64,000 nt of DNA from Actinomycetes bacterium (GTDB lineage: Bacteria; Actinomycetota; Acidimicrobiia; Acidimicrobiales; Palsa-688). Of this stretch, positions 42,293 through 51,086 are shown one piece after another; within the stretch, counting starts at the first letter, position 1; the number at the start of each line of letters is the position of its first letter. The stretch spans positions 1 through 64,000 of the forward strand of contig JAKAQB010000012.1 of assembly GCA_021811865.1 (NCBI GenBank), given 5' to 3'. The notes below the pieces were generated by a model. The model was not told where the DNA came from. It did no database searches and was given only the letters and a program-made list of their open reading frames with translations. The position numbers and the translations under genes were made by a program.

Positions 42293-43084
42293 TCAGCTAC
42301 GGGGGCTGATGCGGAAGTCGAAGGCGACCGCTCCGGGATCGACGGCGGTCAGCCCGCCGTCGACGGCGAGGACGGCTCCGGTGACGTAGCTCGCCGCCGG
42401 CGACAGGAGCCATGCCACCGCCTCGGCGACTTCGGGCGCCGTCGCCGGGCGCCGGAGCGGGACGAGCTGGGTGGCGTGGGTGTAGGCCCGTTCCCGCCCG
42501 TCACGGTCGAGGGCGGCGAGGTCGTCCATCTCCCGGTCCGCCATCTCGCTGCGCGTCCATCCCGGGCAGATCACGTTGGCCCGCAGCCCCGCGTGGGCGT
42601 GGTCGACGGCGAGGCAGCGGCCGAGCGCCACGAGCCCCGCCTTGGACACCGAGTACGCCACGCTGGCGCGCGGCGAGCGGATGGCGGCGACGGACGAGAC
42701 GAGCACGACGCTGCCGTGTGCGTCCAGCAACGGGGTGAGCGCGGCGCGCACGGCGAGGTACGCGCCGGTGAGGTTGACGTCGATGACCTCGCGCCACGTG
42801 GCCGGCTCCATCGTCTCGACCGTCCCGCCGCCGGACACGCCGTGGTTGACGACGAGGCCGTCGAGGCTCCCGAAGCGGTCGACGGTGGCGTCGACAACGG
42901 CGGCGATCGACTGCGGGTCGGCGACGTCGGCTACGACGGGAACGGCGCCGCACGACCCGGCTACCTGCTCGAGGGTCTCGCGCCGGCGGCCGCAGATGAC
43001 GACCTCGTGGCCGAGGGTGCGCAGCCGTCGCGCGGTGGCGGCGCCGATGCCTGACCCGCCGCCGGTCACGAGGTGGACGCTCAC
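42293..43084 (-). CDS. Short-chain dehydrogenase/reductase
   Basis: 263 aa, GTG start overlapping the LLM stop. Classical SDR: TGGGSGIGAATARRL cofactor loop, NHGVSGGG, SVVLVSSVAAIRS (Ser), SVAYSVSKAGLVAL (Tyr-x3-Lys), NVICPGWTRSEM. Last gene of the six-gene Hpa operon. May oxidise or reduce an alcohol/aldehyde intermediate; specific substrate unknown. Confidence 0.87.
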   Translation of the reverse strand: MSVHLVTGGGSGIGAATARRLRTLGHEVVICGRRRETLEQVAGSCGAVPVVADVADPQSIAAVVDATVDRFGSLDGLVVNHGVSGGGTVETMEPATWREVIDVNLTGAYLAVRAALTPLLDAHGSVVLVSSVAAIRSPRASVAYSVSKAGLVALGRCLAVDHAHAGLRANVICPGWTRSEMADREMDDLAALDRDGRERAYTHATQLVPLRRPATAPEVAEAVAWLLSPAASYVTGAVLAVDGGLTAVDPGAVAFDFRISPRS

Positions 43085-44010
43085 AGGGCCGAGACCCTCT
43101 CGATCACCTCGGTGCACCACCCCGGGAAGCGCTCCAGTTCGTCGACGAACTGGGAGGGCTTGATGCAGATGGTCGCAAACCCGCGGGCCTGCTGCGCCGG
43201 GATGGCCGACAGGGCCTCGTCGAGGTCGGCGACGGCGTCGGGCCCGGGGAAGTGGCCCCGGGTGCCGCCGACGTACTCGTACCCACCGGGGTCGCGCCCG
43301 GCGGCCTCCAGGGCCGACCGCAACCGGGCGAGGTCGTCGTCGCTGGCCGGGCCGAGCGGGTTGAAACCGGTACCCCAACGCACCAGCCGGCGCAGCATGG
43401 CGTCGTGCAGCCCCAGCCCACCGAACCACAATTCCGGGCCGCCCCGCCGCAGCGGCTTGGGCTCCAGCCACACGCCGCCGAAGCGGTAGTGCTCGCCCTG
43501 GTGGGCGAACGGGGAACCTTTCCACGCTGCTGCCCACACCTCGAGCTGCTCGTCGAGGATCGAACCACGACGCCCAAAGGGCACGCCGATTGCGTCGTAC
43601 TCGTCGCGGTGCCAGCTCACGGTGGGCTGCACGACCAGTCTGCCGCCGCTCAGCGCGTCGAGCGTGGCCAACTCCTTTGCGCTCGTGAGCGGGTGGCGGA
43701 GGGGGGTGATGAGGGCGCTGGCCACGAGGCGCAGCCGGGTGGTGCGGGCGGCGACGGCCGCCAGCAGTGGGAGCGGCGCTGGCCACGGCGTCGCCGGGTC
43801 CTGGTTGCCGGGCAGGGCGTAGTCCCGGGGGTTGGACGGCCGACCGGCCTCGTCGGCGGACGGTCCGAGCACCACGTGCTCGCTGACCATCACGGCGTCG
43901 AAGCCGGCCGACTCCGCTGTGACCGCCATGTCGACGAGGTCGCCGAGCGCCGGCGCCGGAACCATCGTCCAGTTCTCGCTGAGGATGAGCACCATCCTCG
44001 GAGGGCTCAC
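43081..44010 (-). CDS. LLM-class flavin/F420-dependent oxidoreductase
   Basis: 309 aa, GTG start overlapping the previous stop (GTGA). Luciferase-like barrel: AVTAESAGFDAVMVSEHVVLG, LLAAVAARTTRLRLVASALITPLRHPLTSAKELATLDALSGGRL, and ELWFGGLGLHDAMLRRLVRWGTGFNPLG. Either an FMN monooxygenase or F420-dependent dehydrogenase. Within the operon it could hydroxylate or N-oxidise the substrate before ring cleavage; this is inference from context. Confidence 0.85.
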   Translation of the reverse strand: MSPPRMVLILSENWTMVPAPALGDLVDMAVTAESAGFDAVMVSEHVVLGPSADEAGRPSNPRDYALPGNQDPATPWPAPLPLLAAVAARTTRLRLVASALITPLRHPLTSAKELATLDALSGGRLVVQPTVSWHRDEYDAIGVPFGRRGSILDEQLEVWAAAWKGSPFAHQGEHYRFGGVWLEPKPLRRGGPELWFGGLGLHDAMLRRLVRWGTGFNPLGPASDDDLARLRSALEAAGRDPGGYEYVGGTRGHFPGPDAVADLDEALSAIPAQQARGFATICIKPSQFVDELERFPGWCTEVIERVSAL

Positions 44011-44804
44011 GGGATGAGGGTCTCGCCGCCGGCGAAGGTAGTCCCGACAGACCGCCAGTAGCCGCCGAGGATCTCGTGAGGCGCGAGGGCGGTCAGCTCC
44101 TCGACGGGGGAGTCGTGCAGCTCGACGTCGGCCGTGCCTGCCCATGCCTGGCCGAGCTCGACATCCCGACCCCGCATGGTGACCACGTCGGCGAGCGCGT
44201 CCTTGCCGTCGCACTCGATGCGCGGCACGAACCGGTGGTGGATCATGGGGTGCCCGTTGACGAAGCCGTTCCCCTCGGAAGGACCGGTGAGCGTGACCCT
44301 CACGTCGGCCAGCCGGCGGTCGCAGGCGGCGAGCGTGGCGGCGAAGCGACCGCCGGGCTCGAGTCGCGGCCCGGCCCGGCCGACGGTGACAGGCCGTGTC
44401 TGGTGGATCGATCCGAGCTTCTTCGGGTAGCCCTGCAGGTGGCCGCGGGCAAGGGCGAAGTCCTTGTCGACCCAGATGTAGGCGCAGCGCGACCACACCC
44501 GGTCGTCCCACCGGCAGCGCACGACGACGAAAGCCTCCTTGTACTGCAAGCGGATCGGGTCGTCGAGCTCGGCGAAGTCGTCGCCGCAGGACTGCCAGTC
44601 GGCGAAGACGAGGGCCACGGCGCCCGGGTCCTCGTCGTCGTGGACCGGCTGGAGGGGATCGGGGAGGAGGCGCCCCACGGCGTCCGGGTCGGTCCGCCAC
44701 TCGACGGTGAGCAGGTCCCCGGAGTAGTGCCACGGGGGCGGAGGGAGCAGCGACGCCTTCCCGGTGGCCGTGCGGGGGAAGAGGAATCCCTTCACCTCGG
44801 TCAT
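44007..44804 (-). CDS. Acetoacetate-decarboxylase-fold protein
   Basis: 265 aa, ATG overlapping the HpaD stop. WRTDPDAVGRLLPDPLQP, YIWVDKDFALARGHLQGYPKKLGSIHQT with the paired lysines of the acetoacetate decarboxylase active site, and MIHHRFVPRI. Superfamily members decarboxylate or act as hydratases/aldolases through a Schiff-base Lys. In a meta-cleavage operon it could handle an oxo-acid intermediate, replacing a missing Hpa step; unproven. Confidence 0.75.
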   Translation of the reverse strand: MTEVKGFLFPRTATGKASLLPPPPWHYSGDLLTVEWRTDPDAVGRLLPDPLQPVHDDEDPGAVALVFADWQSCGDDFAELDDPIRLQYKEAFVVVRCRWDDRVWSRCAYIWVDKDFALARGHLQGYPKKLGSIHQTRPVTVGRAGPRLEPGGRFAATLAACDRRLADVRVTLTGPSEGNGFVNGHPMIHHRFVPRIECDGKDALADVVTMRGRDVELGQAWAGTADVELHDSPVEELTALAPHEILGGYWRSVGTTFAGGETLIP

Positions 44805-45679
44805 GCCGACCAGCCGCCTCGGGGACGGTCGAACCACACGTGGATCTGCGCCGTGCCGATGGAGTTCTCGTAATCGCTGAACGGCCGGCCGACGGCGCGG
44901 CAGTCCCGCCCCCCGATGGCCCCGACCGTCATCAGGTAGTGGCCGAAGCGACCCTCCGGCTTGTAGGCGGCGTACTCCGGCATGCCGTCGATCACGCTGG
45001 CGTGGTCACCACGTGCCCACGCGTCGAGGACGCTGCGGTCGGCGGCCGCCGCCTCCTGGGTGTAGAGGTGCACAGGGTCGGACGCCTCGTGCCTGCGGAG
45101 CTCGCGCAGCGACCAGAACGTGTGGCTCATCGCCCCGGATGCCAGCAGCACGACGCGGCGGTCGAGCTTCTCGACGGCCCGGCCGACGCAGGCACCGACG
45201 GTGAGGAAGTCAACCGGGTCGCCGGTCTGGCACACGCTCATCGATATCCACTGCTGGCCGTCCTGCAGGAAGCCGAGCAGGTTCACAGTCGCGTACCGGA
45301 TCGGCAGGTACGGGTCGTCGATGGCGGTGATCCAGCACTGCTCGACGCCGTCGGCCTCGGCGGCGATGGCTCTCGCCAGCTCGGGATCGCCCGGGAAGTC
45401 GTACGGCACCGCCGACATGCCGCGGGGGAGCTCCTCACTGGTGAAGTACCCATGGCGGCGTTGGTGGGAGGAGACCACGAACTCGACGGTCGTGAACCAG
45501 TGCGTGTCGAAGACGATCACGGTGTCAGGCCGCAGCACGTCGAACACCTCTCGCCGCAGGCGCTGCAAGCCGGGTACGAGGCTGATCTCCCTGCCCTCGT
45601 TGAGCTCCCGCCGGCTCTCCTCCGGGAGCACGATGGTCGGGACGTGGGCGACGAGCCCTGCGCCGACGATCTCACCCAT
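44801..45679 (-). CDS. hpaD: 3,4-dihydroxyphenylacetate 2,3-dioxygenase (LigB-type)
   Basis: 292 aa, normal length. Class III extradiol dioxygenase: AGLVAHVPTIVLPEE (His ligand), TVIVFDTHWFTTVEFVV (His), GYFTSEELPRGMSAVPYDFPGDPELA, VVLLASGAMSHTFWSL, and MPEYAAYKPEGRFGHYLMTVGAIGG. The order and sequence follow HpaD of homoprotocatechuate degradation, which opens the ring of 3,4-dihydroxyphenylacetate with Fe2+ and O2. Coupled to HpaE upstream and the decarboxylase-like gene downstream. Confidence 0.87.
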   Translation of the reverse strand: MGEIVGAGLVAHVPTIVLPEESRRELNEGREISLVPGLQRLRREVFDVLRPDTVIVFDTHWFTTVEFVVSSHQRRHGYFTSEELPRGMSAVPYDFPGDPELARAIAAEADGVEQCWITAIDDPYLPIRYATVNLLGFLQDGQQWISMSVCQTGDPVDFLTVGACVGRAVEKLDRRVVLLASGAMSHTFWSLRELRRHEASDPVHLYTQEAAAADRSVLDAWARGDHASVIDGMPEYAAYKPEGRFGHYLMTVGAIGGRDCRAVGRPFSDYENSIGTAQIHVWFDRPRGGWSA

Positions 45680-47228
45680 TGCCGTCTCCTCCTTCGGTGG
45701 AACCTTCGAGGATCTGCAACGTCTTCAGGTCGCTGCAGAAGTCCAGTGCGTAGTCACCGCCCTCGCGGCCGATCCCGCTGATCCCGACCCCGCCAAACGG
45801 TGCCGTCAGGTCCCGCACCAGGAATGTGTTGACCCACACGGTGCCGGCCCGGACGGCCCGGCCGACGCGCTGGGCCCGTTCCTCGCTCCTGGTGAAGATA
45901 ATGGCCGACAGGCCGTAGTCGGTGGAGTTGGCCAGCGACACCGCTTCTGCCTCGTCGGCGAAAGTCTGCAGCGTGAGCACCGGACCGAACACCTCCCGCT
46001 GCACGATCTCGCTGTTGTTGGACCGCGGCTCGACGAGCGTCGGCTCGTACCATAGACCACCCTCCTTCCAGACCTTGCCGCCGCGCACGACGCGGTCGCC
46101 GTTGTCCCGGGCCCGTTGCACGAAGCCGGCGACGCGCCCCAGATGGTCGGGGTGGATGAGCGGCGAGACGGTCGTCGCCCGGTCACGGCTGTCGCCGAGC
46201 ACGTGGCGGTCGGTCTGCTCTTGGAGGCGGGCCACGAACTCGTCACGGGCTTCCGCTTGCACGAGCAGGCGGGTGCCGGCGAGGCAGACCTGGCCGGCGT
46301 CGTCGTACATGACGGCGGCCTTTGCGGCGGCGGCGCCGAGGTCAGCGTCGTCGAACACCAGCAGGGGGCCCTTGCCACCGAGCTCGCCGGTGAACGGCAC
46401 CAGGTTGGCGGCAGCCGCCCGGGCGATGGCCCGGCCGGTCTCGGGGGAACCGGTGAAGCTGATGCGGCGCACCCGCGGGTCGCCGACCAGGGCGGCGCCG
46501 ACCTCCTCACCGATGCCCTGCACGACGTTGAAGACCCCCGGGGGGAGCCCAGCGGCGTCGGCCAGGTCGGCGAGCAGGGAGCAGGAGAGCGGGGACCATT
46601 CGGCCGGTTTCAGGATCACCGGGTTGCCGGCGGCGAGGGCGGGAGCACACTTCCATGTCGACAACATGAACGGCGCGTTCCAGGGGGTGATCACCACCGT
46701 CGGCCCGGCAGGCATTCGAATGACACGGTTGCGCGTCCCGTTCGACGACCAGGCCCGTTCCTCGTGCGCCTCGGCGAGATCCGCGTAGGCCCGGAAGTTG
46801 CGCGCTCCCCGGGGCAGGACCCGTAGCCGCAAGCTCTCCTCGAGCATGGCCATGTCGGCGCACTCGACCTTGGCGAGCTCGGGCACGGCCTCGTCGATGA
46901 GATCGGCCAGCCGGCGCAGCAGCTCCCCACGGCCGGCGGTTCCGAGCTCGGCCCAGCCGGCGGCGGCGTCGAGCGCAGCCGCCACCGCCAGGTCGGCGAT
47001 CGTGGCGTCCCCCCGCGAGACGTCGGCCAGCTTCCAGTTCCAGTCGAGCGGAGAGCGGTCCTCGAACGTCGCCCCGGACGCCACCCGCCGGCCGCCGATG
47101 TAGTGGTCAACGGAGACGGCCACGCCCCGCACGTCGGCGCGGGGGTGCTCGGCCGTGCCGCCGGCGGTGCTGTCCGTGAGGGTGGTTTTCTCTGTGGGGG
47201 TGGTTCTGTCTGTGGGAGTCGTGCTCAT
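45672..47228 (-). CDS. hpaE: 5-carboxymethyl-2-hydroxymuconate semialdehyde dehydrogenase
   Basis: 518 aa. Aldehyde dehydrogenase with PTVVITPWNAPFMLSTWK, RISFTGSPETGRAIA, PFTGELGGKGPLLVFDDAD (catalytic Glu), YDDAGQVCLAGTRLLV (catalytic Cys) and FGPVLTLQTFADEAEAV. PWNAPFMLSTWKCAPALAAGN is strongly HpaE-like. A ~35-residue Thr-rich tail precedes the homology; a few TTGACGG-like Thr codon repeats are visible. ATG 47228 overlaps the HpaG stop. Oxidises the ring-cleavage product of HpaD with NAD+. Confidence 0.88.
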   Translation of the reverse strand: MSTTPTDRTTPTEKTTLTDSTAGGTAEHPRADVRGVAVSVDHYIGGRRVASGATFEDRSPLDWNWKLADVSRGDATIADLAVAAALDAAAGWAELGTAGRGELLRRLADLIDEAVPELAKVECADMAMLEESLRLRVLPRGARNFRAYADLAEAHEERAWSSNGTRNRVIRMPAGPTVVITPWNAPFMLSTWKCAPALAAGNPVILKPAEWSPLSCSLLADLADAAGLPPGVFNVVQGIGEEVGAALVGDPRVRRISFTGSPETGRAIARAAAANLVPFTGELGGKGPLLVFDDADLGAAAAKAAVMYDDAGQVCLAGTRLLVQAEARDEFVARLQEQTDRHVLGDSRDRATTVSPLIHPDHLGRVAGFVQRARDNGDRVVRGGKVWKEGGLWYEPTLVEPRSNNSEIVQREVFGPVLTLQTFADEAEAVSLANSTDYGLSAIIFTRSEERAQRVGRAVRAGTVWVNTFLVRDLTAPFGGVGISGIGREGGDYALDFCSDLKTLQILEGSTEGGDGNG

Positions 47229-48124
47229 CGCTCGAACCTCGGGCGCACCCTTGGGTACGGCAGCGCATCGCGGGGGGTCGGCTCCGGGCGGCGCGTCCCG
47301 CGCGGCGGCCAGTCGCCTCCCTGCGCGGTCGAGCGCACCTCGTCGGTGTCGGTGGGCTGGGCGCCGATCTCCCCGCTCACGGGCAGCGGCCCGGCGACCA
47401 CGTGGTTGGTGAGCGCTCCCAGCCCCTCCACCTCGACGGTCACGACGTCGCCGGGCTCCACCGGCCGTGACATCGCCGGCGTTCCGGAGAGGATCACGTC
47501 GCCGGGCACCAGGGTGATCAGCCGGGCGATGTCGGCGACGAGGTAGTGCATGTCCCACGCCATCTCGTCGGTGCTGCCGGCCTGGCGCACCTCCCCGTTG
47601 ACGAGGGTGCGGATCCGCTTCGCATGCCAGTCCCAGCCTCGGACCAGACCTGGCCCGAGGGGGCAGAGCGTGTCGGCGCCCTTGACCCTCAGCATGGACC
47701 CGGCGTCGGTGTCCCGGAAGTCGTGCAACCCGAAGTCGTTGGCGATCGTGTAGCCGGCGATGTGGTCGGCGGCGTCGTCGTAGTCGACGTTGCGGCACGG
47801 CCGTCCGATGACGATGGCCACCTCGCCCTCGTAGTTGAGCCACCGGCAGTTGGCGGGCCGGACAACGGCGCCGCCGTGGGCGTTGAGCGCGGACACCGGC
47901 TTGTGGAAGTAGGTGGGCGCCGGCGGCAGGGTGCCGCCGAGCTCCCGCACCCGGGAGATGTGGTTGAGATGGCAGCAGACGATCTTGGTCGGTTCGACCG
48001 GGGGCAGGTGGGTGGCATCGGCGGTGGGAAGCCGCCGGCCGTCGGGTGAGCACAGCTCGTCGCCGTCGACGGCCACCTCGACCACGGCACCATCGAGGAG
48101 GATCCGGCGGGTTTCGGTAGTCAC
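47225..48124 (-). CDS. hpaG: Fumarylacetoacetate-hydrolase-family isomerase/decarboxylase (HpaG-like)
   Basis: 299 aa, GTG start with GGAGGAGCC just upstream. FAH fold: KIVCCHLNHISRVRELG, YFHKPVSALNAHGGAVVRP, WLNYEGEVAIVIGRPCRNVDY (metal Glu), DFRDTDAGSMLRVKGADTLCPLGPGLV and ILSGTPAMSRPVEPGDVVTVEVEGLG. HpaG carries out isomerisation and decarboxylation of the tricarboxylate produced after HpaE. The last ~40 residues are Pro/Arg-rich and unusual. First gene of the operon, divergent from marR across site B. Confidence 0.85.
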   Translation of the reverse strand: MTTETRRILLDGAVVEVAVDGDELCSPDGRRLPTADATHLPPVEPTKIVCCHLNHISRVRELGGTLPPAPTYFHKPVSALNAHGGAVVRPANCRWLNYEGEVAIVIGRPCRNVDYDDAADHIAGYTIANDFGLHDFRDTDAGSMLRVKGADTLCPLGPGLVRGWDWHAKRIRTLVNGEVRQAGSTDEMAWDMHYLVADIARLITLVPGDVILSGTPAMSRPVEPGDVVTVEVEGLGALTNHVVAGPLPVSGEIGAQPTDTDEVRSTAQGGDWPPRGTRRPEPTPRDALPYPRVRPRFER

Positions 48125-48220
48125 GGCTCCTCCCTACCCTCCCGGCCTCTACCGGCGATCTCCTGGCCCTCTCCGAGCCGCTCCCGGGCCGCTCCCCGGG
48201 CCGCTCCCTGGCGTCCGCGG

Positions 48221-48240
48221 ATCGTTGGGGAACGAACGAT
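48221..48240. promoter_or_regulatory. MarR-regulon palindrome, site B (hpaG/marR divergent promoter)
   Basis: ATCGTTGGGGAACGAACGAT: outer arms ATCGTT/AACGAT perfect, centre divergent. It lies between the divergent hpaG and marR genes. Three near-copies of a CCGCTCCC(C)GGG unit lie just before it (48176-48211). Confidence 0.65.
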
Positions 48241-48311
48241 ACGGCGCCGGGGGCGCCGGGGCAAGGATGGCGGCCCATTCCGTAGCCTCGCTCGGTCCTA
48301 CCATCGCCCCG

Positions 48312-48905
48312 ATGACCACCCGCCGATTGGGCAGCGCCGAGGAGGACCAGCTCACCCGCGCCGAGCGCGACATCGGGGCTCGCCTCGGTGAGCGCCCGTT
48401 CGACTTCCGGGCCATGGCGGCGACCTCGAACATCTGCCGGGCCGCCACCAGCATCCGCAACCACATGGAGCAGCGGGTGCTGGCCGGCTACGGCCTCTCC
48501 TGGTCGGCGTTCACGGTCATGTGGGTGCTCTGGATCTGGGGGGAGCAGGAGACCGGGCAGGTGGCGGCAGAGACCGGTACGACCAAGGGGACGCTCACGG
48601 GCGTGCTCAAGACGCTCGAGGGCCGGCGGCTGGTCCTGCGGTCTGCGCACCCCGACGACGGCCGCCGCGTCCTCGTCCGGCTGTCACCGCGGGGCCTGGC
48701 GGTGATCGAGGAGGTGTTCCCCCTCTTCAACGCGCAGGAGACGTTCGCGGCGTCAGCGCTCGAGCCGGGCGAGCAGGAGCAGCTCGCCCACCTGCTGCGC
48801 AAGCTCAACGCCCGCCTCGACGCCCCCAACGGTGACGGCGTTGACACCGGGTTGGGCGCGCCATACGTTCGGGGCCGAACGACCATGGGCCCGCGTGCCG
48901 TCTGA
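48312..48905 (+). CDS. MarR-family regulator of the catabolic cluster
   Basis: 197 aa. Winged-helix MarR: ATSNICRAATSIRNHMEQRVL, LSWSAFTVMWVLWIWGEQETGQVAAETGTTKGTLTGVLKTLEGRRLV, and wing residues SAHPDDGRRVLVRLSPRGLAVIEE. ATG 48312 is the best start; ~16 in-frame codons upstream read MAAHSVASLGPT. Its 3' end contains palindrome site C. Divergent from hpaG. It probably represses hpaG-E-D..., the ligase, P450/PuuD and permease until an aromatic intermediate binds. Confidence 0.87.
   Translation: MTTRRLGSAEEDQLTRAERDIGARLGERPFDFRAMAATSNICRAATSIRNHMEQRVLAGYGLSWSAFTVMWVLWIWGEQETGQVAAETGTTKGTLTGVLKTLEGRRLVLRSAHPDDGRRVLVRLSPRGLAVIEEVFPLFNAQETFAASALEPGEQEQLAHLLRKLNARLDAPNGDGVDTGLGAPYVRGRTTMGPRAV
48866..48881. 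promoter_or_regulatory. MarR-regulon palindrome, site C (ligase gene)
   Basis: CGTTCGGGGCCGAACG, a perfect 16-bp palindrome inside the 3' end of marR and 52 nt upstream of the glutamine-synthetase-like start, so it can act as that gene's operator. Confidence 0.65.
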
Positions 48906-48933
48906 CGATGGGCGCCGTCTGACGGGAGGGTTG

Positions 48934-50229
48934 ATGAGCGAGAGCTACGAGCGGATCCGGGTGGTGTGGCCGGACCACCTCGGTCTGGCGCGTGGGAAGT
49001 ACGTGCCCACGTCGCGCCTGGACCATGTCGCCCGCCACTGCACGGGTACCTGGGCTCTCGGGTTCGACAGGCAGATGACGCCGGGGACGCCGGGCTCGTT
49101 CTTCTTCGAAGGCCTCCCCGACATGGAGGCCCGCTTCTCCCCCGACGCCATCCGGCCCGGCTGGGAGCTCCGCACCGGTGTCGTCGTAGCCGACCTCGAG
49201 CGTCACGGCGAGCCGGTCGCCGTCGCACCCCGCAGCGCGCTGCGCCTGGCGGTGGCCGACTGGGCCGAGCTCGGGTACGTCCCCGAGGTCGGTGTCGAGC
49301 TCGAGGCCTACCTGATGGAGCCCGACCCGGCTTCACCCGGCGGGTGGCGACCGATCTCGACACCAGGCGCCTTCGTCTACGGCACCGGGCCGGCCGTCGA
49401 CCCCCACGGGCTCGTCGACGAGCTGTGGGAGGCGGCCGAGCGCATCGGCATCGAGATCGAGGCCGTCAACAGCGAGTACGAGGAGTCGCAGTTCGAGTTC
49501 ACCCTCGGTCACGCCGACGCCTTGGAGGCCGCCGACCGGACGTTCCTGTTCAAGCAGATGGCGCGCGAACTGGCCGCCCGGCGGGGCTATCTCTGGACGT
49601 TCATCGGCAAGCCGATCACCGGGCGGGGTGGCAGCGGGCTGCACGTGAACCTGAGCTTCACCGGCCCGGACCGGCGCAACGCCGTCAACGACTCGGACGA
49701 CCCGGACGGCATCTCCCCCCTCGCCCGCCAGGCCACCGCCGGCCTGCTGGCCCACCATCGGGGCCTCACCGGGCTGTGCGCTCCCACCGTCAACGCCTAC
49801 CGACGGTTGCGGCCCGGTCAGCTCGCCGGCTATTGGGCCAACTGGGGCTTCGACCACCGGGGCGTCACCGTGCGCATCCCGCCCGAACGTGGCACCGCCG
49901 CCCGCCTCGAGCACCGCCTGTCGGACGGGGCCGCGCCCGTCCACACTGCCGTCGCAGCGGTCCTGCAGGCCGCCCGGCTCGGCGTCGTCGACAAGCTCGA
50001 GCTCGGGCCGCCCGAGTCGGGGGACGGCTTCGAGAACGTCGACGCCACGGTCGCCTCGCCGGCGTCACTTGGCGAGGCACTGGAAGCCCTCGAAGCGGAC
50101 GGGGCCCTCTGCGACGCCGTCGGCAAGGAGCTCGTGCAGCAGCACCTCGCCGTGAAGCGCAGCGAGTGGGACCGCTACTGCGCGAGCACGACCGACTGGG
50201 AGCTGCGCGAGTACTTGCCGTTCCTCTGA
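48934..50229 (+). CDS. Glutamine-synthetase-family gamma-glutamyl ligase (PuuA/GlnA3-like)
   Basis: 431 aa. GS fold: an N-terminal beta-grasp (ESYERIRVVWPDHLGLARGKYVP), GVELEAYLMEPD (metal Glu), VNSEYEESQFEFTLGHADALEAAD, TFIGKPITGRGGSGLHVNLS (catalytic HVN), GYWANWGFDHRGVTVRIP and RLEHRLSDGAAPVHT. The divergent phosphate and ammonium region points to a gamma-glutamyl-amine ligase, not housekeeping GS. ATG 48934 with GGGAGG 4 nt upstream. It would glutamylate the imported amine; PuuD next door would remove glutamate later. Confidence 0.83.
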   Translation: MSESYERIRVVWPDHLGLARGKYVPTSRLDHVARHCTGTWALGFDRQMTPGTPGSFFFEGLPDMEARFSPDAIRPGWELRTGVVVADLERHGEPVAVAPRSALRLAVADWAELGYVPEVGVELEAYLMEPDPASPGGWRPISTPGAFVYGTGPAVDPHGLVDELWEAAERIGIEIEAVNSEYEESQFEFTLGHADALEAADRTFLFKQMARELAARRGYLWTFIGKPITGRGGSGLHVNLSFTGPDRRNAVNDSDDPDGISPLARQATAGLLAHHRGLTGLCAPTVNAYRRLRPGQLAGYWANWGFDHRGVTVRIPPERGTAARLEHRLSDGAAPVHTAVAAVLQAARLGVVDKLELGPPESGDGFENVDATVASPASLGEALEALEADGALCDAVGKELVQQHLAVKRSEWDRYCASTTDWELREYLPFL

Positions 50230-50339
50230 GCGGGGCGCCGGCTGGGCGCCGGCGGAGGTCGGTGCGTTCAGGTCGCTATTTCGCCTTGAATCCCCCGAGG
50301 TCCATCGAATGCCCCGACCTCCTGCGGCGCCGGCCCCGG

Positions 50340-51056
50340 CTACCGCTCGAGCGCGGCCTCCACCAACCACGCCGGCCCGGCATCCCCGGCCACCGCCTCG
50401 GGGTGCCACTGGACGGCGAGCACCGGGTGACCGGGCAGTTCGAGCGCTTCCACCGTGCCGTCAGGACTGCGGCCGGTCACCAACAGATCAGCGCCCAGCC
50501 GAGCGACCGCCTGGTGGTGCAGGCTGTTCACCTGGACCGAAGGGCCGTAGACGTGGGCGGCGAGGGAGCCGGGGGACAAGCACACCTCGTGGGCGAGGGT
50601 GTGGCGGTCGCAGCCGAAGCGGGGGTGGTCGTCGCCGGCGCCGGCGGGCAGGTCGGGCTCGATGGTGCCGCCAAGGGCGACGTTGAGCAGCTGGAGCCCG
50701 CGGCAGATGGCGAGCACCGGGAGCTCGGCGTCGAGCGCCCGCCGCAGGAGCGCCAGCTCCCAAGCGTCACGGGCTGGCTCGGTGGCGACGCCCGAACCCG
50801 GTCGGCCGCCCCAGGCAGTGGGGTCGATGTCAGCGCCGCCGGTGAGCACGAGCCCGTCGAGGCGCCCCACGGCCTCGCGGGGATCCGACTCGCGCGCCAG
50901 GTGGACGGGCACGGCCCCGGCCGCCGCCACCGCCGCCGGGTAGTCGGCGATGCCCACGTCCACCTCGGCATCGGCGTAGGCGGGCGGCAACCTCCCGCCC
51001 AGGCTTGCCGCCGGCCAGCGCCGGGTGCTCAGTCCTATGAGCGGTGCTCCCTTCAC
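50340..51056 (-). CDS. puuD: Gamma-glutamyl-gamma-aminobutyrate hydrolase-like (PuuD)
   Basis: 238 aa, GTG start. Class I glutamine amidotransferase fold of the PuuD type: IGLSTRRW, LVLTGGADIDPTAWG, PVLAICRGLQLLNVALGGTI (nucleophile Cys), VNSLHHQAVARLG and VLAVQWHPEAVAGD (His/Glu). PuuD-type enzymes release glutamate from gamma-glutamylated acids. It follows the P450 by 30 nt in the same operon and matches functionally the convergent ligase gene. Confidence 0.86.
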   Translation of the reverse strand: MKGAPLIGLSTRRWPAASLGGRLPPAYADAEVDVGIADYPAAVAAAGAVPVHLARESDPREAVGRLDGLVLTGGADIDPTAWGGRPGSGVATEPARDAWELALLRRALDAELPVLAICRGLQLLNVALGGTIEPDLPAGAGDDHPRFGCDRHTLAHEVCLSPGSLAAHVYGPSVQVNSLHHQAVARLGADLLVTGRSPDGTVEALELPGHPVLAVQWHPEAVAGDAGPAWLVEAALER

Positions 51057-51086
51057 GAGTGGTCGCGCCTCATGGGTCCCGACCGG